This document shows positions 12,311 through 24,110 of a stretch of DNA of 64,000 nt, one piece after another. This DNA comes from Dryomyza anilis. Its lineage: Eukaryota; Arthropoda; Insecta; Diptera; Dryomyzidae. Each line of letters begins with the position of its first letter. Position 1 is the stretch's first letter. Where the stretch lies: contig OX638134.1 in NCBI GenBank assembly GCA_951804985.1, positions 8,143,017 to 8,207,016 of the forward strand. Direction: 5' to 3'. The notes beneath the pieces were generated by a model. It made no database searches. It worked only from the letters and a program-made list of their open reading frames with translations, and was not told the DNA's origin. The position numbers and the translations under genes were made by a program.

Positions 12311-13110
12311 ATTTATATGTTTGCAGCAAACAATACAATATTTAAGTACAATAAAAAGCTTACTACAAGCAAGTTGTGTTTTCGTAATAAAAAATTAAAA
12401 ATCCTGCATATAATTTTTATACAATCACGAACAGTTTATTTTCGTATTTACTGCAAATACAAGTTTGCAGCAAACAATATATTATTTAAAAATAATACAA
12501 TGCTTACTGCAGCAAGTTAATTTTTCATATCACAAAATTCAAAACCCTTCATATAATGTATACAAACTTGAGCAGCTTATTTTAATATTTTCTGCAAATA
12601 TTATATTAATTGAACATTTAAATTGTTTAGAGAAATATTTACTTTAAATAGGTAAATTGTTTGTATTACTAGATAAAGTAAGTTTTTTTTAAAGGATATA
12701 CGAGTTTGTCCGAATTTTTCTTATGTTTGCTCCAAACAATATATTACTTAAGCACTTAAATATTTACGGAAACAATTAACTACATAGTAATATGTATAAA
12801 AGTATATGTTATAAAAGTTTCACTATAATATTTTATATTTATTTAGAACCTCGAGTGTTTAGTGAAATGTTTACCGTAAACATTTAACTATTTCGTATAA
12901 CCAGACTAAAATACTTAATTATTACGGCAAGTATATAAATTGTTTATATGACATAATTACAAAATTATTGTCGCGACATCTTGTATTTAACTAGATTAAG
13001 AAAATCGTCTACAAATGATTTCCACGTTTGTCTATATCATTTTAATGTTTGCTGCAAACATTATAATAATTAAGTACTTTTAGTGAAGGTAACTATTACG
13101 TTTTGTATAT
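12310..13110 (+). repeat. Degenerate tandem repeat headed by TTTGCAGCAAAC
   Basis: Two adjacent copies of a roughly 144-bp unit start with TTTGCAGCAAACAATA at 12320 and 12464 and end with CTGCAAATA. More diverged copies start near 12725 (TTTGCTCCAAACAATA) and 13049 (TTTGCTGCAAACATTA). Downstream of each head is AAGTAC or a similar short block. The short open frames at 12317-12520 and 12465-12647 are translations of this repeat. Confidence 0.8.
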
Positions 13111-13480
13111 TACAAAAAGATTTTTTATAAATGAGGGACTAGATTGATTGATTAAGTATTTGGTAAAATATTGACTGCAAACTAATAACTATTCTTATCT
13201 TATTACAATAGTAAAACCTTTTAAAGTGAAAATATATATTCGTGGAAACTAATATGTTAAAAGAGCACACAATTCAAATATCAAATACATTGAGTTTTAT
13301 AACGAATATTTATCAATATTTTTTCGAATGTAAAAAATATCGGGAAGTTATAAATGCTTGTAGAAAAATAATGTATAATTAATACAAGTAATCGATTGTT
13401 TGCAAACATTTATTTTTTTAAACTTTGTCAAAGCACTTATAAAACAGAGAATTTCTTTATGAAGTAATTTTGTAAGTAAT
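13111..13480. other. Unique AT-rich spacer
   Basis: Nothing recognisable apart from another decayed TTTGCAAAC at about 13397. Confidence 0.5.
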
Positions 13481-14560
13481 GGGTATCTATTTCGTATATG
13501 TTTGGTCGATGTTTGCAATATGTTTGGTATATTTTTGGTATATTTTTGGTATATATTTTGTGCATATTTGATATATGTCTGGAATATATTTAATTTATAT
13601 TTAATACATGTCAGATAAATGTTTGGTATATGTTTGTTATAGGTATGGAATATGTTTCGTATATAAATAGTATTTGTGAGGTATATGTTTGGTATTTGAT
13701 TGTTATTTTATATTTGTTACGAATATGTTTGGTATATATGTTTGAAATATAATAAGTATAAACATATGTATGTTTGGAATATATTTAGAAAATGTTTGAT
13801 ATATGTTTAGTATATGTTTCACAAAGGTTGTGTGTGTTTGTTTTGTGTATGTTTGTTATATATTTGGTATATAATTGGTATTTAGTTGGTATTTGTTTGG
13901 AATAAGTTTGAAATATATTTGGTATATGTTTGTTATATATTTGGTATATATACATATATGTTTGGTATATATTTGGTATATATTTGGTATATATTTGATA
14001 TATGTTAGGTAGATGTTTAGTATATGTATGACAAATGTTTGTTATATGTATGACAAATGTTTAGTATATGTATGAAAAATGTTTGTTATATGTGTGACAA
14101 ATGTTTAGTATGTTTGGTATATGATTGACATATGTTTGATATATCTTTGTTATATAATAAGTATTTGTGTGGTATATGATTGGTATTTGTGTGGTATATG
14201 AATGGGATTTGTTTGGTATTTCTTTGGCATATGTTAGGAATATATTTGGTGCATATTAGGTATATGTTTGCAATATGTTTGGAATATATTTGGTTTATGT
14301 TTTACAAGTGTTTGGTAAATGTTTGCTATATGTTTGCAATATGTTTAGTATATAATCGGTATTTGTTTGTTATATGTTTGCTATATCTTTCTTATATAAT
14401 TGGTATTTGTGCGGTATATGTTTGGAAAATGTTTAGTATATACGTTTGGAACATGTTTAGCATATGTTTGGTAAATGTTTGATATATCTTTGGTATATAT
14501 TTGAAAATGGTTCGGTACATGTTTGAAATATATTTGGTATATGTTTGTTAGTTAGTTTGG
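13481..14560 (+). repeat. 11-bp minisatellite (GGTATATGTTT)
   Basis: About 95 imperfect copies of an 11-bp unit, GGTATATGTTT or GGTATATATTT, with some 10- and 12-bp length variants (GGTATTTGTTT, GAAATATGTTT). The most regular stretch is 13910-14000. The + strand is nearly free of C. The 100-codon open frame at 14180-14482 is a translation of the repeat. Confidence 0.92.
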
Positions 14561-15275
14561 AAACTTATATGAATATCATTTCAAAATATTAAGAAAACAT
14601 TGACTTATAGAATTATAAAATTATATCAAAAATTAACAAAAATAAAATAATAACTGACTATAAAACAAGTACAACAATATAAGCAACATGTTAAATAAAT
14701 TATGTTCATGCTCTTTTAAACAGATTCTTATCAAGGGCAGCCGACGCTTTCAGGCTTTTTTTATTTTCTTTTATTTAATAGACTTTGCACATTTACTTAT
14801 GTGTAACTTTATTTTATTTATTCAGCAAAACTTTATTTTTTTGAAAAACATTTTCTTTTTGTACCAGATTCTCATTTTTTTTCTTTATATAACCTTTATC
14901 ATTTTTTTAGTCTCTTTATTTTACAAAACTGCAGTCATCCATGTATCTACTTTTTTATAATTTTTTTTTCTACTTCATCTACTTTGTTCTCAATTTCTAT
15001 GCAACACGCCTGCTCTTCATGCAGCTTTATTTAGTTTTTAGTTTGCCTAGTTGTTTTTATCTCTATTTTGTCTTTAGGTAAAAAATATGAAAATACACGG
15101 ATTCTGTTTGCCTAATGCACCATTTTGCATGCAACTTTGTCGCCGCGGAAATTATGTGTTTCGCTAATCAACCGGAAACCGCATACGTACGCGGCTTCCG
15201 TCGCAAACCAGCGAAAGCGACTGCAACAATTACATTTGTGGAGTTGTCACACTGATTTTTTTTGTATGTAAACAT
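14561..15275. other. Unique sequence with a GC-rich palindrome
   Basis: T-rich to about 15060, then a short GC-richer island at 15120-15240. The island contains a 28-bp near-perfect palindrome at 15173-15200 (see findings). The 90-codon open frame at 14688-14960 is Phe/Ile-rich and low in information; I do not call it. Confidence 0.6.
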
Positions 15276-16463
15276 TAAAATATTTAGTGAAATTTTAACA
15301 TTTTAGCGAAATTATAAATTTTTGTTTAAAATTCGAATTTTGAGTGAAATGTGAATTTTTTTTAGTGAAAACGTGATTTTTAATGATAAATTGAACTTTT
15401 CGTGAAAATTTTAATTTTTTTAGTGAAAATTTGAATTTTTAGTGAAAATTTGAACTTTTAGTGAAAAATTGAATTTTTAGTGAAAAATTTAGTATTTAGT
15501 GAAAAATTTTATTTTTAGTGAAAAATTGAATTTTTAGTGAAAAATTGAATTTTCAGTGAAAAATTTAATTTTCAGTGAAAATTTGAATTTTTAGTGAAAA
15601 ATTGAATTTTTAGTGAAAAATTGAATTTTTAGTGAAAAATTGAATTTTTAGTGAAAAATTGAATTTTTAGTGAAAATTTGAATTTTTAGTGAAAAATTGA
15701 ATTTTTAGTGAAAAATTGAATTTTTAGTGAAAAATTGAATTTTTAGTGAAAAATTGAATTTTTAGTGAAAAATTGAATTTTTAGTGAAAAATTGAATTTT
15801 TAGTGAAAATTTGAATTTTTAGTGAAAAATTGAATTTTTAGTGAAAATTTGAATTTTTAGTGAAAATTTGAATTTTTAGTGAAAATTTGAATTTTTAGTG
15901 AAAATTTGAATTTTTAGTGAAAATTTGAATTTTTAGTGAAAAATTGAATTTTTAGTGAAAATTTGAATTTTTAGTGAAAAATTGAATTTTTAGTGAAAAA
16001 TTGAATTTTAAGTGAAAAATTGAATTTTTAGTGAAAAATTGAATTTTTAGTGAAAAATTGAATTTTTAGTGAAAAATTGAATTTTTAGTGAAAAATTTAA
16101 TTTTTAGTGAAAAATTTAATTTTTAGTGAAAAATTTAATTTTTAGTGAAAAATTTAATTTTCAGTGAAAATTTGAATTTTTAGTGAAAAATTTAGTATTT
16201 TTAAACTATTAGAGAAAATTGAATTTTTAGTGAAAATTTGAATTTTTAGTGAAAAATTAAATAGTGAAAAATTGAATTTTTAGTGAAAAATTAAATTTTT
16301 AGTGAAAAATTTATTTTTTTTTAGTAAAAAATTGAATTTATAGTAAAAATTTGAATTTTTATTGATTTTATTTTTAGTGACTAATTTAATTTCTAATGAA
16401 TAATTTGAATTTTCAGTGAAAAATTTGAATTTTAAGTGAAATTTTGAAAATCTCAATTTTAGG
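15276..16463 (+). repeat. 19-bp satellite array S3, forward orientation
   Basis: About 60 copies of AGTGAAAAATTGAATTTTT. The core at about 15420-16100 is highly uniform, with only AATT versus ATTT differences between neighbours. Both edges are decayed, the usual pattern when the centre of an array is homogenised by unequal exchange. Confidence 0.96.
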
Positions 16464-17221
16464 TTTATTTTATTTATTTTGCGTGATTTCTGTAGTTTGT
16501 TTTGTTCATTAATATAAATTTTTGCCACACAAATTGTTCACATTTAAAAGCACTTAATTTCATATTAAGCTCCGACCAATTATACTCAAAAGCAATGTTA
16601 ACATAAATGAGTTTTTCTTTTTTTTTTTTCATACAAATAATTTATTTTTGTGACTTATGGCAATACAAAAAAAAAATAAAAAATATAAGAGAAATAAAAT
16701 TCGCACAAATATGCTTGGCAGCAATTAAAATATCATTGCCAGAGCGCAATTACGTTAATGTTACATTAAAACGCACCACTTATAAAAAGGTTGCCACCTT
16801 TTTGTAGAATTCTGTTCGGTTTCTTTGTAGCATTTTGCGAATGGCATTTAAAATAATTGCGTGTATTTAACACATTTTCGTGAGTAATATTTGTAAGAAA
16901 AAAAACTAAATAATATATGTTTCAATTTAACTGCATTTATGCGTGCTTATCAATCAATGCAAATGTGGCAGCACTAATTGCTGCTGCTGTGTGGGTGATT
17001 GATGTGCCCAGGGTGTTTTTGAAGTTTTTCGTATAGAACTTTGTAAATAGGAGAAAATAAATATAGCTGTTAATTTGGCATAAAATATATATTTAATGCT
17101 TTACCTAATTACATTACCGAAATAACAAAAAAGAAAAATAAATAAATAAAATAAAAATTAATAAACAAAAATAAATTAAAAAATCATTTAATTTTTTCAA
17201 TGCATTTATTTCTTAAAATAT
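16464..17221. other. Unique AT-rich sequence, no gene seen
   Basis: Contains a TGCTGCTGCTG-type patch at 16978-16990 and A/T runs. No coding frame of note. Confidence 0.5.
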
Positions 17222-18775
17222 TTTAAGTTCTTTTAGTACTTTTATTTCTTTTAGTTTTTTAGCCTTTTAGTCTTTTAGTTCTTTAATTTCTTTTAGTTCT
17301 TTTAGTTCTTTTAGTACTTTTAGTTCTTTCAGTTTTTTTTTTTAGTTTTTTTAGTTCTTTAAGTTCTTTTAGTTCTTCTAGTTCTTTAGGTTCTTTTAGT
17401 TCTATTAGTTTGTTAAGTTATTTTCTTTTAGTTCTTTTAGTTCTTTTAGTTCTTTTAGTTCTTTTAGTTCTTTTAGTTCTTTTAGTTCTTTTAGTTCTTT
17501 CAGTTCTTTTAGTTCTTTTAGTTCTTTTAGTTCTTTTAGTTCTTTTAGTTCCTTAGGTTCTTTTACTTCTTTTAGTTCTATTCGTTTTTATAGTTCTTTT
17601 AGTTCTTTAAGTTCTTTAAGTTCTTTTATTTCTTTTAATTCTTTAGGTTCTTTTAGTTCTTTTAGTTATTTTAGTTATTTTAGTTCGTTAAGTTCTTTTA
17701 ATTCTTTTACTTCTTTTAGTTCTTTTAGTTCTTTTAGTTCTTTTAGTTCTTTTAGTTCTTTTAGTTCTTTTCGTTCTTTTAGTTCTTTTAGTTCTTTTAG
17801 TTTTTTTAGTTCTTTTAGGTCATTTAGTTCTTTTAGTTCTTTAAGTTCTTTTAGTTCTTTTAGTTCTTTAGGTTCTTTTAATTCTTTTAGTTCTTGTAGT
17901 TCTTTTAGTTCTTTTAGTTCATTAAGTTCTTTTAGTTATTTAGGTTCTTTTAGTTCATTTAGTTGTTGTAGTTCTTTTAGTTCTTTTAGTTCTTTAAGTT
18001 CTTTAAGTTCTTTTAGTTCTTTTAGTTCTTTAGGTTCTTTTAGTTCTTTTAGTTCGTTTAGTTCTTTTAGTTCTTTTAGTTCTTTTAGTTATTTTAGTTC
18101 GTTAAGTTCCTTTAGTTCTTTTAGTTCTTTTAGTTCCTTTAGTTCTTTTAGTACTTTTAGTTCTTTTAGTTCTTTTAGTACTTTTAGTACTTTTAGTTCT
18201 TTTAGTTCTTTTAGTTCTTTTAGTACTTTTAGTTTTTTTTTTTAGTTTTTTTTTTTAGTTTTTTTAGTTCTTTAAGTTCTTTTAGTTCTTCTAGTTCTTT
18301 AGGTTCTTTTAGTTCTATTAGTTCGTTAAGTTATTTTCTTTTAGTTCTTTTAGTTTTTTTAGTTTTTTAGTTCTTTTGTTCTTTTAGTTCTTATAGTTCT
18401 TTTAGTTCTTTTAGTTCTTTTAGTTCTTTCAGTTCTTTTAGTTCTTTTAGTTCTTTTAGTTCTTTTAGTTCGTTAAGTTCTTTTAGTTATTTAGGTTCTT
18501 TTAGTTCGTTAAGTTCTTTTACTTTTTTTAATTCTTTTAGTTCTATTCGTTCTTTTAGTTCTTTTAGTTCTTTAAGTTCTTTTAGTTCTTTTAGTTCTTT
18601 TAGTTCTTTTAGTTCTTTAGGTTCTTTAGGTTCTTTAGGTTCTTTTAGTTCTTTTAGTTCGTTTAGTTCTTTTGGTTCTATTAGTTATTTTAGTTCGTTA
18701 AGTTCTTTTACTTCTTTTAGTTCTTTTAGTTCTTTTAGTTCTTTTAGTTATTTTAGTTCTTTTAGTTCTTTCAAT
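17222..18775 (+). repeat. 9-bp satellite TTTTAGTTC
   Basis: About 170 copies of TTTTAGTTC, with frequent 8-bp variants (TTTAAGTTC, TTTAGGTTC). A distinctive irregular block (AGTTCTTCTAGTTCTTTAGG and what follows) occurs at 17371 and again at 18284. A second marker is also offset by 913 bp, so about 0.9 kb of the array was duplicated as a unit. The + strand is almost free of A runs and is T-rich throughout. Confidence 0.97.
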
Positions 18776-19650
18776 TAAATATGAAAAAAAAAACATTAAA
18801 AATACAATTAACATAAAATAAAAATAAACCTACATCTAAATTAAGCCACACATTTCGCTTCACAAAAGATAAACCTCCTAATTGTTAGGTGCCCCTAAAA
18901 TATGCAAATTATTGTTAAAACCTCACAAATTTTACATTTTTGTTTTGTTATTCTTGTACATTTTTAAAATAACAACAAAAGAAACATTTTACAATAAAAT
19001 TTTATACAATCGCAACTAAAATAATATAAAATAAAAAAATACAAAACAATAAAAATCCGCTTTTTGTTCACTTCATCTCAAAATAATGATTTACAACACG
19101 TTGCACGTGCCACGCGCTTAAATGAAGCCTAATGTTTATTCCATTTACTTTTCAAAACTTTTCTCTGTGCTTATATTAAAATTTCTCAGAACTCGTGTAA
19201 TTATTTCCGCTGAGTTTTATTGTATGTTTTTCTTGTTTTTTGGTGTATTTTATTTCAGTTCCTTTTAATAATATCTTCGGGCCATACGGTATCTCATGGC
19301 AGTGTTGCTTGTTACAATTTGACATTTGAATAATTTCATTTTGCTAAAAGTCCTGAAGGAAACTGAAGAAAGTCTTTTGTTATACGGCGATACGGTGCTC
19401 TGTGTTAAGACTTTTAAAACCTAATTTTAAAATTTTATTTTTTATGCGTTAATTTTGTTTTTTTTTTTTTAATTTGTTTATTATACTTTTCTTTATTTAA
19501 AATAACTTTTTAATGATATTTTTTAGTATTTTTTAAATTATTATTTATTTGAAGCTCTTTTAATTATTTTTTTGTTCTTTTAGTTATTTCAGTTTTTTGT
19601 ATGTTTTAATTCTGTTAATTTCTAAAATCTTTTAAAATCATTTATATCTT
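18776..19650. other. Unique AT-rich spacer between two 9-bp arrays
   Basis: Single-copy DNA with no gene seen. Its last 100 bases (19550-19650) are T-rich and contain TTCTTTTAG and TTTTAATT elements of both neighbouring 9-bp families. Confidence 0.55.
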
Positions 19651-21715
19651 TAATCCTTTTAATTCTTTTAATTCTTTTAACTCTTTTAATTCTTTTAATT
19701 CTTTTAACTCTTTTAATTCCTTTAATTCTTTTAATTCTTTTAATTCATTTAATTCTTTTAATTCTTTTAATTCTTTTAATTCTTTTAATTCTTTTAACTC
19801 TTTTAATTCTTTTAATTCTTTAATTTTTTTAATTCTTTTAATTCTTTTAACTCTTTTAATTCCTTTAATTCTTTTAATTCTTTTAATTCATTTAATTCTT
19901 TTAATTCTTTTAATTCTTTTAATTCTTTTAATTCTTTTAATTCTTTTAATTCTTTTAATTCTTTTAATTCTTTTAATTCTTTTAATTCTTTTATTTCTTT
20001 TAATTCTTTCAATTCTTTTAATTCTTTTAATTCTTTTATTTCTTTTAATTCTTTTAATTCTTTTAATTCTTTTAATTCTTTTAATTCTTTTAATTCTTTT
20101 AATTCTTTTAATTCTTTTAATTCTTTTAATTCTTTTAATTCTTTTAATTCTTTTAATTCTTTTAATTCTTTTAATTCTTTCAATTCATTTAATTCATTTA
20201 ATTCTTTTAATTCTTTTAATTCTTTTAATTCTTTTAATTCTTTTAATTCTTTTAATTCTTTTAATTCTTTTAATTCTTTTAATTCTTTTAATTCTTTTAA
20301 TTCTTTTAATTCTTTTAATTCTTTTTTTTAATTCTTTTAATTCTTTTAATTCTTTTAATTCTTTTAATTCTTTTAATTCTTTTAATTCTTTTAATTCTTT
20401 TAATTCTTTTAATTCTTTTAATTCTTTTATTTCTTTTAATTCTTTTAATTCTTTTAATTCTTTTAATTCTTTTAATTCTTTTAATTCTTTCAATTCTTTT
20501 ATTTCTTTTAATTCTTTTAATTCTTTTAATTCTTTTAATTCTTTTAATTCTTTTAATTCTTTTAATTCTTTTAATTCTTTTAATTCTTTTAATTCTTTTA
20601 ATTTTTTTAATTTTTTTAATTCTTTTAATTCTCTTAATTCTTTTAATTTTTTTAATTTTTTTAATTCATTTAATTCTTTTAATTCTTTTAATTCTTTTAA
20701 TTCTTTTAATTCTTTTAATTCTTTTAATTCTTTTAATTCTTTTAATTCTTTTAATTCTTTTAATTCTTTTAATTCTTTTAATTCTTTTAATTCTTTTAAT
20801 TCTTTTAATTCTTTTTTTTAATTCTTTTAATTCTTTTAATTCTTTTAATTCTTTTAATTCTTTTAATTCTTTTAATTCTTTTAATTCTTTTAATTCTTTT
20901 AATTCTTTTAATTCTTTTAATTCTTTTAATTCTTTTATTTCTTTTAATTCTTTTAATTCTTTTAATTCTTTTAATTCTTTTAATTCTTTTAATTCTTTCA
21001 ATTCTTTTATTTCTTTTAATTCTTTTAATTCTTTTAATTCTTTTAATTCTTTTAATTCTTTTAATTCTTTTAATTCTTTTAATTCTTTTAATTCTTTTAA
21101 TTCTTTTAATTTTTTTAATTTTTTTAATTCTTTTAATTCTCTTAATTCTTTTAATTTTTTTAATTTTTTTAATTCTTTTAATTTTTTTAATTCTTTTAAT
21201 TCTTTTAATTCTTTTAATTCTTTTAATTCTTTTAATTCTTTTAATTCTTTTAATTCTTTTAATTTTTTTAATTCTTTGAATTCTCTTAATTCTTTTAATT
21301 TTTTTAATTCTTTTAATTCTTTTAATTCTTTTAATTCTTTTAATTCTTTGAATTCTTTTAATTCTTTTAATTCTTTTAATTCTTTTAATTCTTTTAATTC
21401 TTTTAATTCTTTTAATTCTTTTAATTCTTTTAATTCTTTTAATTTTTTTAATTCTTTTAATACTTTTAATTCTTTTAATTCTTTTAATTTTTTTTTAATT
21501 CTTTTAATTCTTTTATTTCTTTTAATTCTTTTAATTCTTTTAATTCTTTTAATTCTTTTAATTCTTTTAATTCTTTTAATTCTTTTAATTCTTTTAATTC
21601 TTTTAATTCTTTTAATTCTTTTAATTCTTTTAATTCTTTTAATTCTTTTAATTCTTTTAATTCTTTTAATTCTTTTAATTCTTTTTATTCTTTTTATTCT
21701 TTTATTTCTTTTAAA
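19651..21715 (+). repeat. 9-bp satellite TTTTAATTC with block duplications
   Basis: About 228 copies of TTTTAATTC, one base different from the TTTTAGTTC array 0.9 kb upstream. Rare variant units mark larger duplications. A 143-bp block is repeated (markers at 19719/19862 and 19746/19889). A block of about 508 bp is repeated (markers at 20423/20931, 20491/20999 and 20631/21139). Because the unit is 9 bp, each frame reads as a three-residue repeat (Lys-Glu-Leu or Arg-Ile-Lys on the minus strand). The open frames up to 356 codons are therefore not genes. Confidence 0.97.
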
Positions 21716-22440
21716 TTTTTTATTTATTTGTGTCATTTTCCATCACATATTCACTTAAGTATTTTGTGAATTTACGTGTGTATTAAACAAGGATCTAATC
21801 TACAAAAGCTCTCCCTCATTCAAGGTAAAAATTCTTATTTATCAACATCTATGCAATGCTGCAATTATTTTCATATTTCACGGAAGGGTGATATATTGTT
21901 GTAAAGTGTTGCCAACACCGGTCGTCGTGTGCTTTTAAGTTGACTTAAAAAATCCATAAAACAAAAATTCTTGCTCTCCTCGCATGTTCTTAATCATTTG
22001 TTTTACACACACATGCATTATATTTACTACATAGAAAACCTAATTCCACCTACTACGGACTACTTATTGTAGACACACGGACACTCATATTTAGCAGTGG
22101 GTTTAAAACCCACTCCAATGCAATAACATAATGAGTGAATAAACAAATTGTTTACATGCCATTAGTGTGTGTTTTGTATTTTATGTTTTTTGTAATTATA
22201 AAGTTGTTTTTCATAACGTTTATTTTTTTTTATTTTGTACATTTTCGTCTGTTTTACATGACTATAAATGTAATTACTATATACGTAATTTCCATAATTT
22301 TCATATTTTCTTTATCAAGTTTATGTTTTATTACAATTTTTTATTACTTACAACGCAAAACATATTCTGGAAGGTTTGGGAAATATTTCGAATTCACCAT
22401 TAAATTTACATTTTCAAAATCTAATATTATTTTTTCAATA
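21716..22440. other. Unique sequence, no gene seen
   Basis: Single-copy DNA, somewhat GC-richer at 21890-22110. The short Phe/Ile-rich open frames at 22135-22443 reflect T-rich composition. Confidence 0.5.
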
Positions 22441-24110
22441 TAAATCAAAATTTACTCTAAAAATTCAATTCTTCACGAAAGTTAAAATTTTCAAATTCAA
22501 AATTTACAATAAAAATTCGATTTTTCTAAAATTAAAATAAAATAAATTCCATCAAATTTTCACTAAAAATTTAATTTTTTTACTAAAAAAAAACAATTTT
22601 CACTCAAAATTCAATTTTTCACTCAAAATTCAATTTTTCACTCAAAATTCAATTTTTCACTCAAAATTCAATTTTTCACTCAAAATTCAATTTTTCACAC
22701 AAAATTCAAATTTTCACTAAAAATTATTTATTTCACTAAACGTTTATTTTTCCCTCAAAATTCAATTTTGCACTACAAATTAAAATTTTCACATTTTTCA
22801 CTAAAAATTCATTTATCAATTAATATTAAATTTTCCAAAATAATTCAAATTTTCTTTAAAAATTTAAATTTTCACTCAAATTTAAATTTTGCACCCAAAT
22901 TAAATTTTTTAATTAAAATTAAAATTTTCACTAAAAATTCATTTTTTCACATTTTTTCACTAAAAATTCAATTTTTCACTAATAATTAAATTTTTCACTA
23001 ATAGTTAAATTTTTCACAAAAAAAAAAAAATGTTTTCACTATAAATTTAATTTTTCAAAAAAAAAAAATAATTTTTTCATTAAAAATTAAATTTTTCAAA
23101 ATAAATTCAAATTTACACTCAAAATTATTTTTTTCACTTAATTTTGTGTAAAACTAAATATTTTACACAAAATTCAATTTTACACAAAATTAAATTTTTC
23201 ACTAAAAATTAAAATTTTCACACTTTTCTCTAAAAATTCAATTTTTCATTAAAAATTCGATTTTTCACTAAAAGTTCACTTTTTCACTAAAAATTCAATT
23301 TTTCACTAAAAATTCAATTTTTCACTAAAAATTCAATTTTTCACTAAAAATTCAATTTTTCACTAAAAATTCAATTTTTCACTAAAAATTCAATTTTTCA
23401 CTAAAAATTCAATTTTTCACTAAAAATTCAATTTTTCACTAAAAATTCAATTTTTCACTAAAAATTCAATTTTTCACTAAAAATTCAATTTTTCACTAAA
23501 AATTCAATTTTTCACTAAAAATTCAATTTTTCACTAAAAATTCAATTTTTCACTAAAAATTCAATTTTTCACTAAAAATTCAATTTTTCACTAAAAATTC
23601 AATTTTTCACTAAAAATTCAATTTTTCACTAAAAATTCAATTTTTCACTAAAAATTCAATTTTTCACTAAAAATTCAATTTTTCACTAAAAATTCAATTT
23701 TTCACTAAAAATTCAATTTTTCACTAAAAATTCAATTTTTCACTAAAAATTCAATTTTTCACTAAAAATTCAATTTTTCACTAAAAAATCAATTTTTCAC
23801 TAAAAATTCCATTTTTCACTAAAAATTCCATTTTTCACTAAAAATTCAATTTTTCACTAAAAATTTAAATTTTTACTAAAAATTAAATTTTCACTTAAAA
23901 TTCAATTTTTCAAAATTCAGTTTTCACTAAAAATTCAATTTTTCACTTAAAATTCAATTTTTCACTAAAAATTCAATTATCACTAAAAAAAAATAATTTT
24001 TCATTAAAAATTCAATTTTCAATAAAAATTCAAATTTTTACTAAAAATTAAATTTTCTAATAAAATTTTAAATTTTTCTCAAAATTTAAATTTTAATAAA
24101 AATCAATTAA
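22441..24110 (-). repeat. 19-bp satellite array S4, reverse orientation
   Basis: Same 19-mer as S1-S3 but reading CACTAAAAATTCAATTTTT on the + strand. The core at about 23270-23790 is essentially perfect for some 27 consecutive copies, the most uniform stretch of this family in the window. The left part (22441-23260) is strongly decayed and contains a 14-bp inverted repeat (23140-23153 with 23161-23174). Confidence 0.96.

Noticed and set aside
19812..21736. Long Lys-Glu-Leu / Arg-Ile-Lys frames that resemble coiled coils
   Set aside because: Translation of TTTTAATTC repeats. The frame switches between Lys-Glu-Leu and Arg-Ile-Lys wherever a T run changes length, so no protein frame is maintained.
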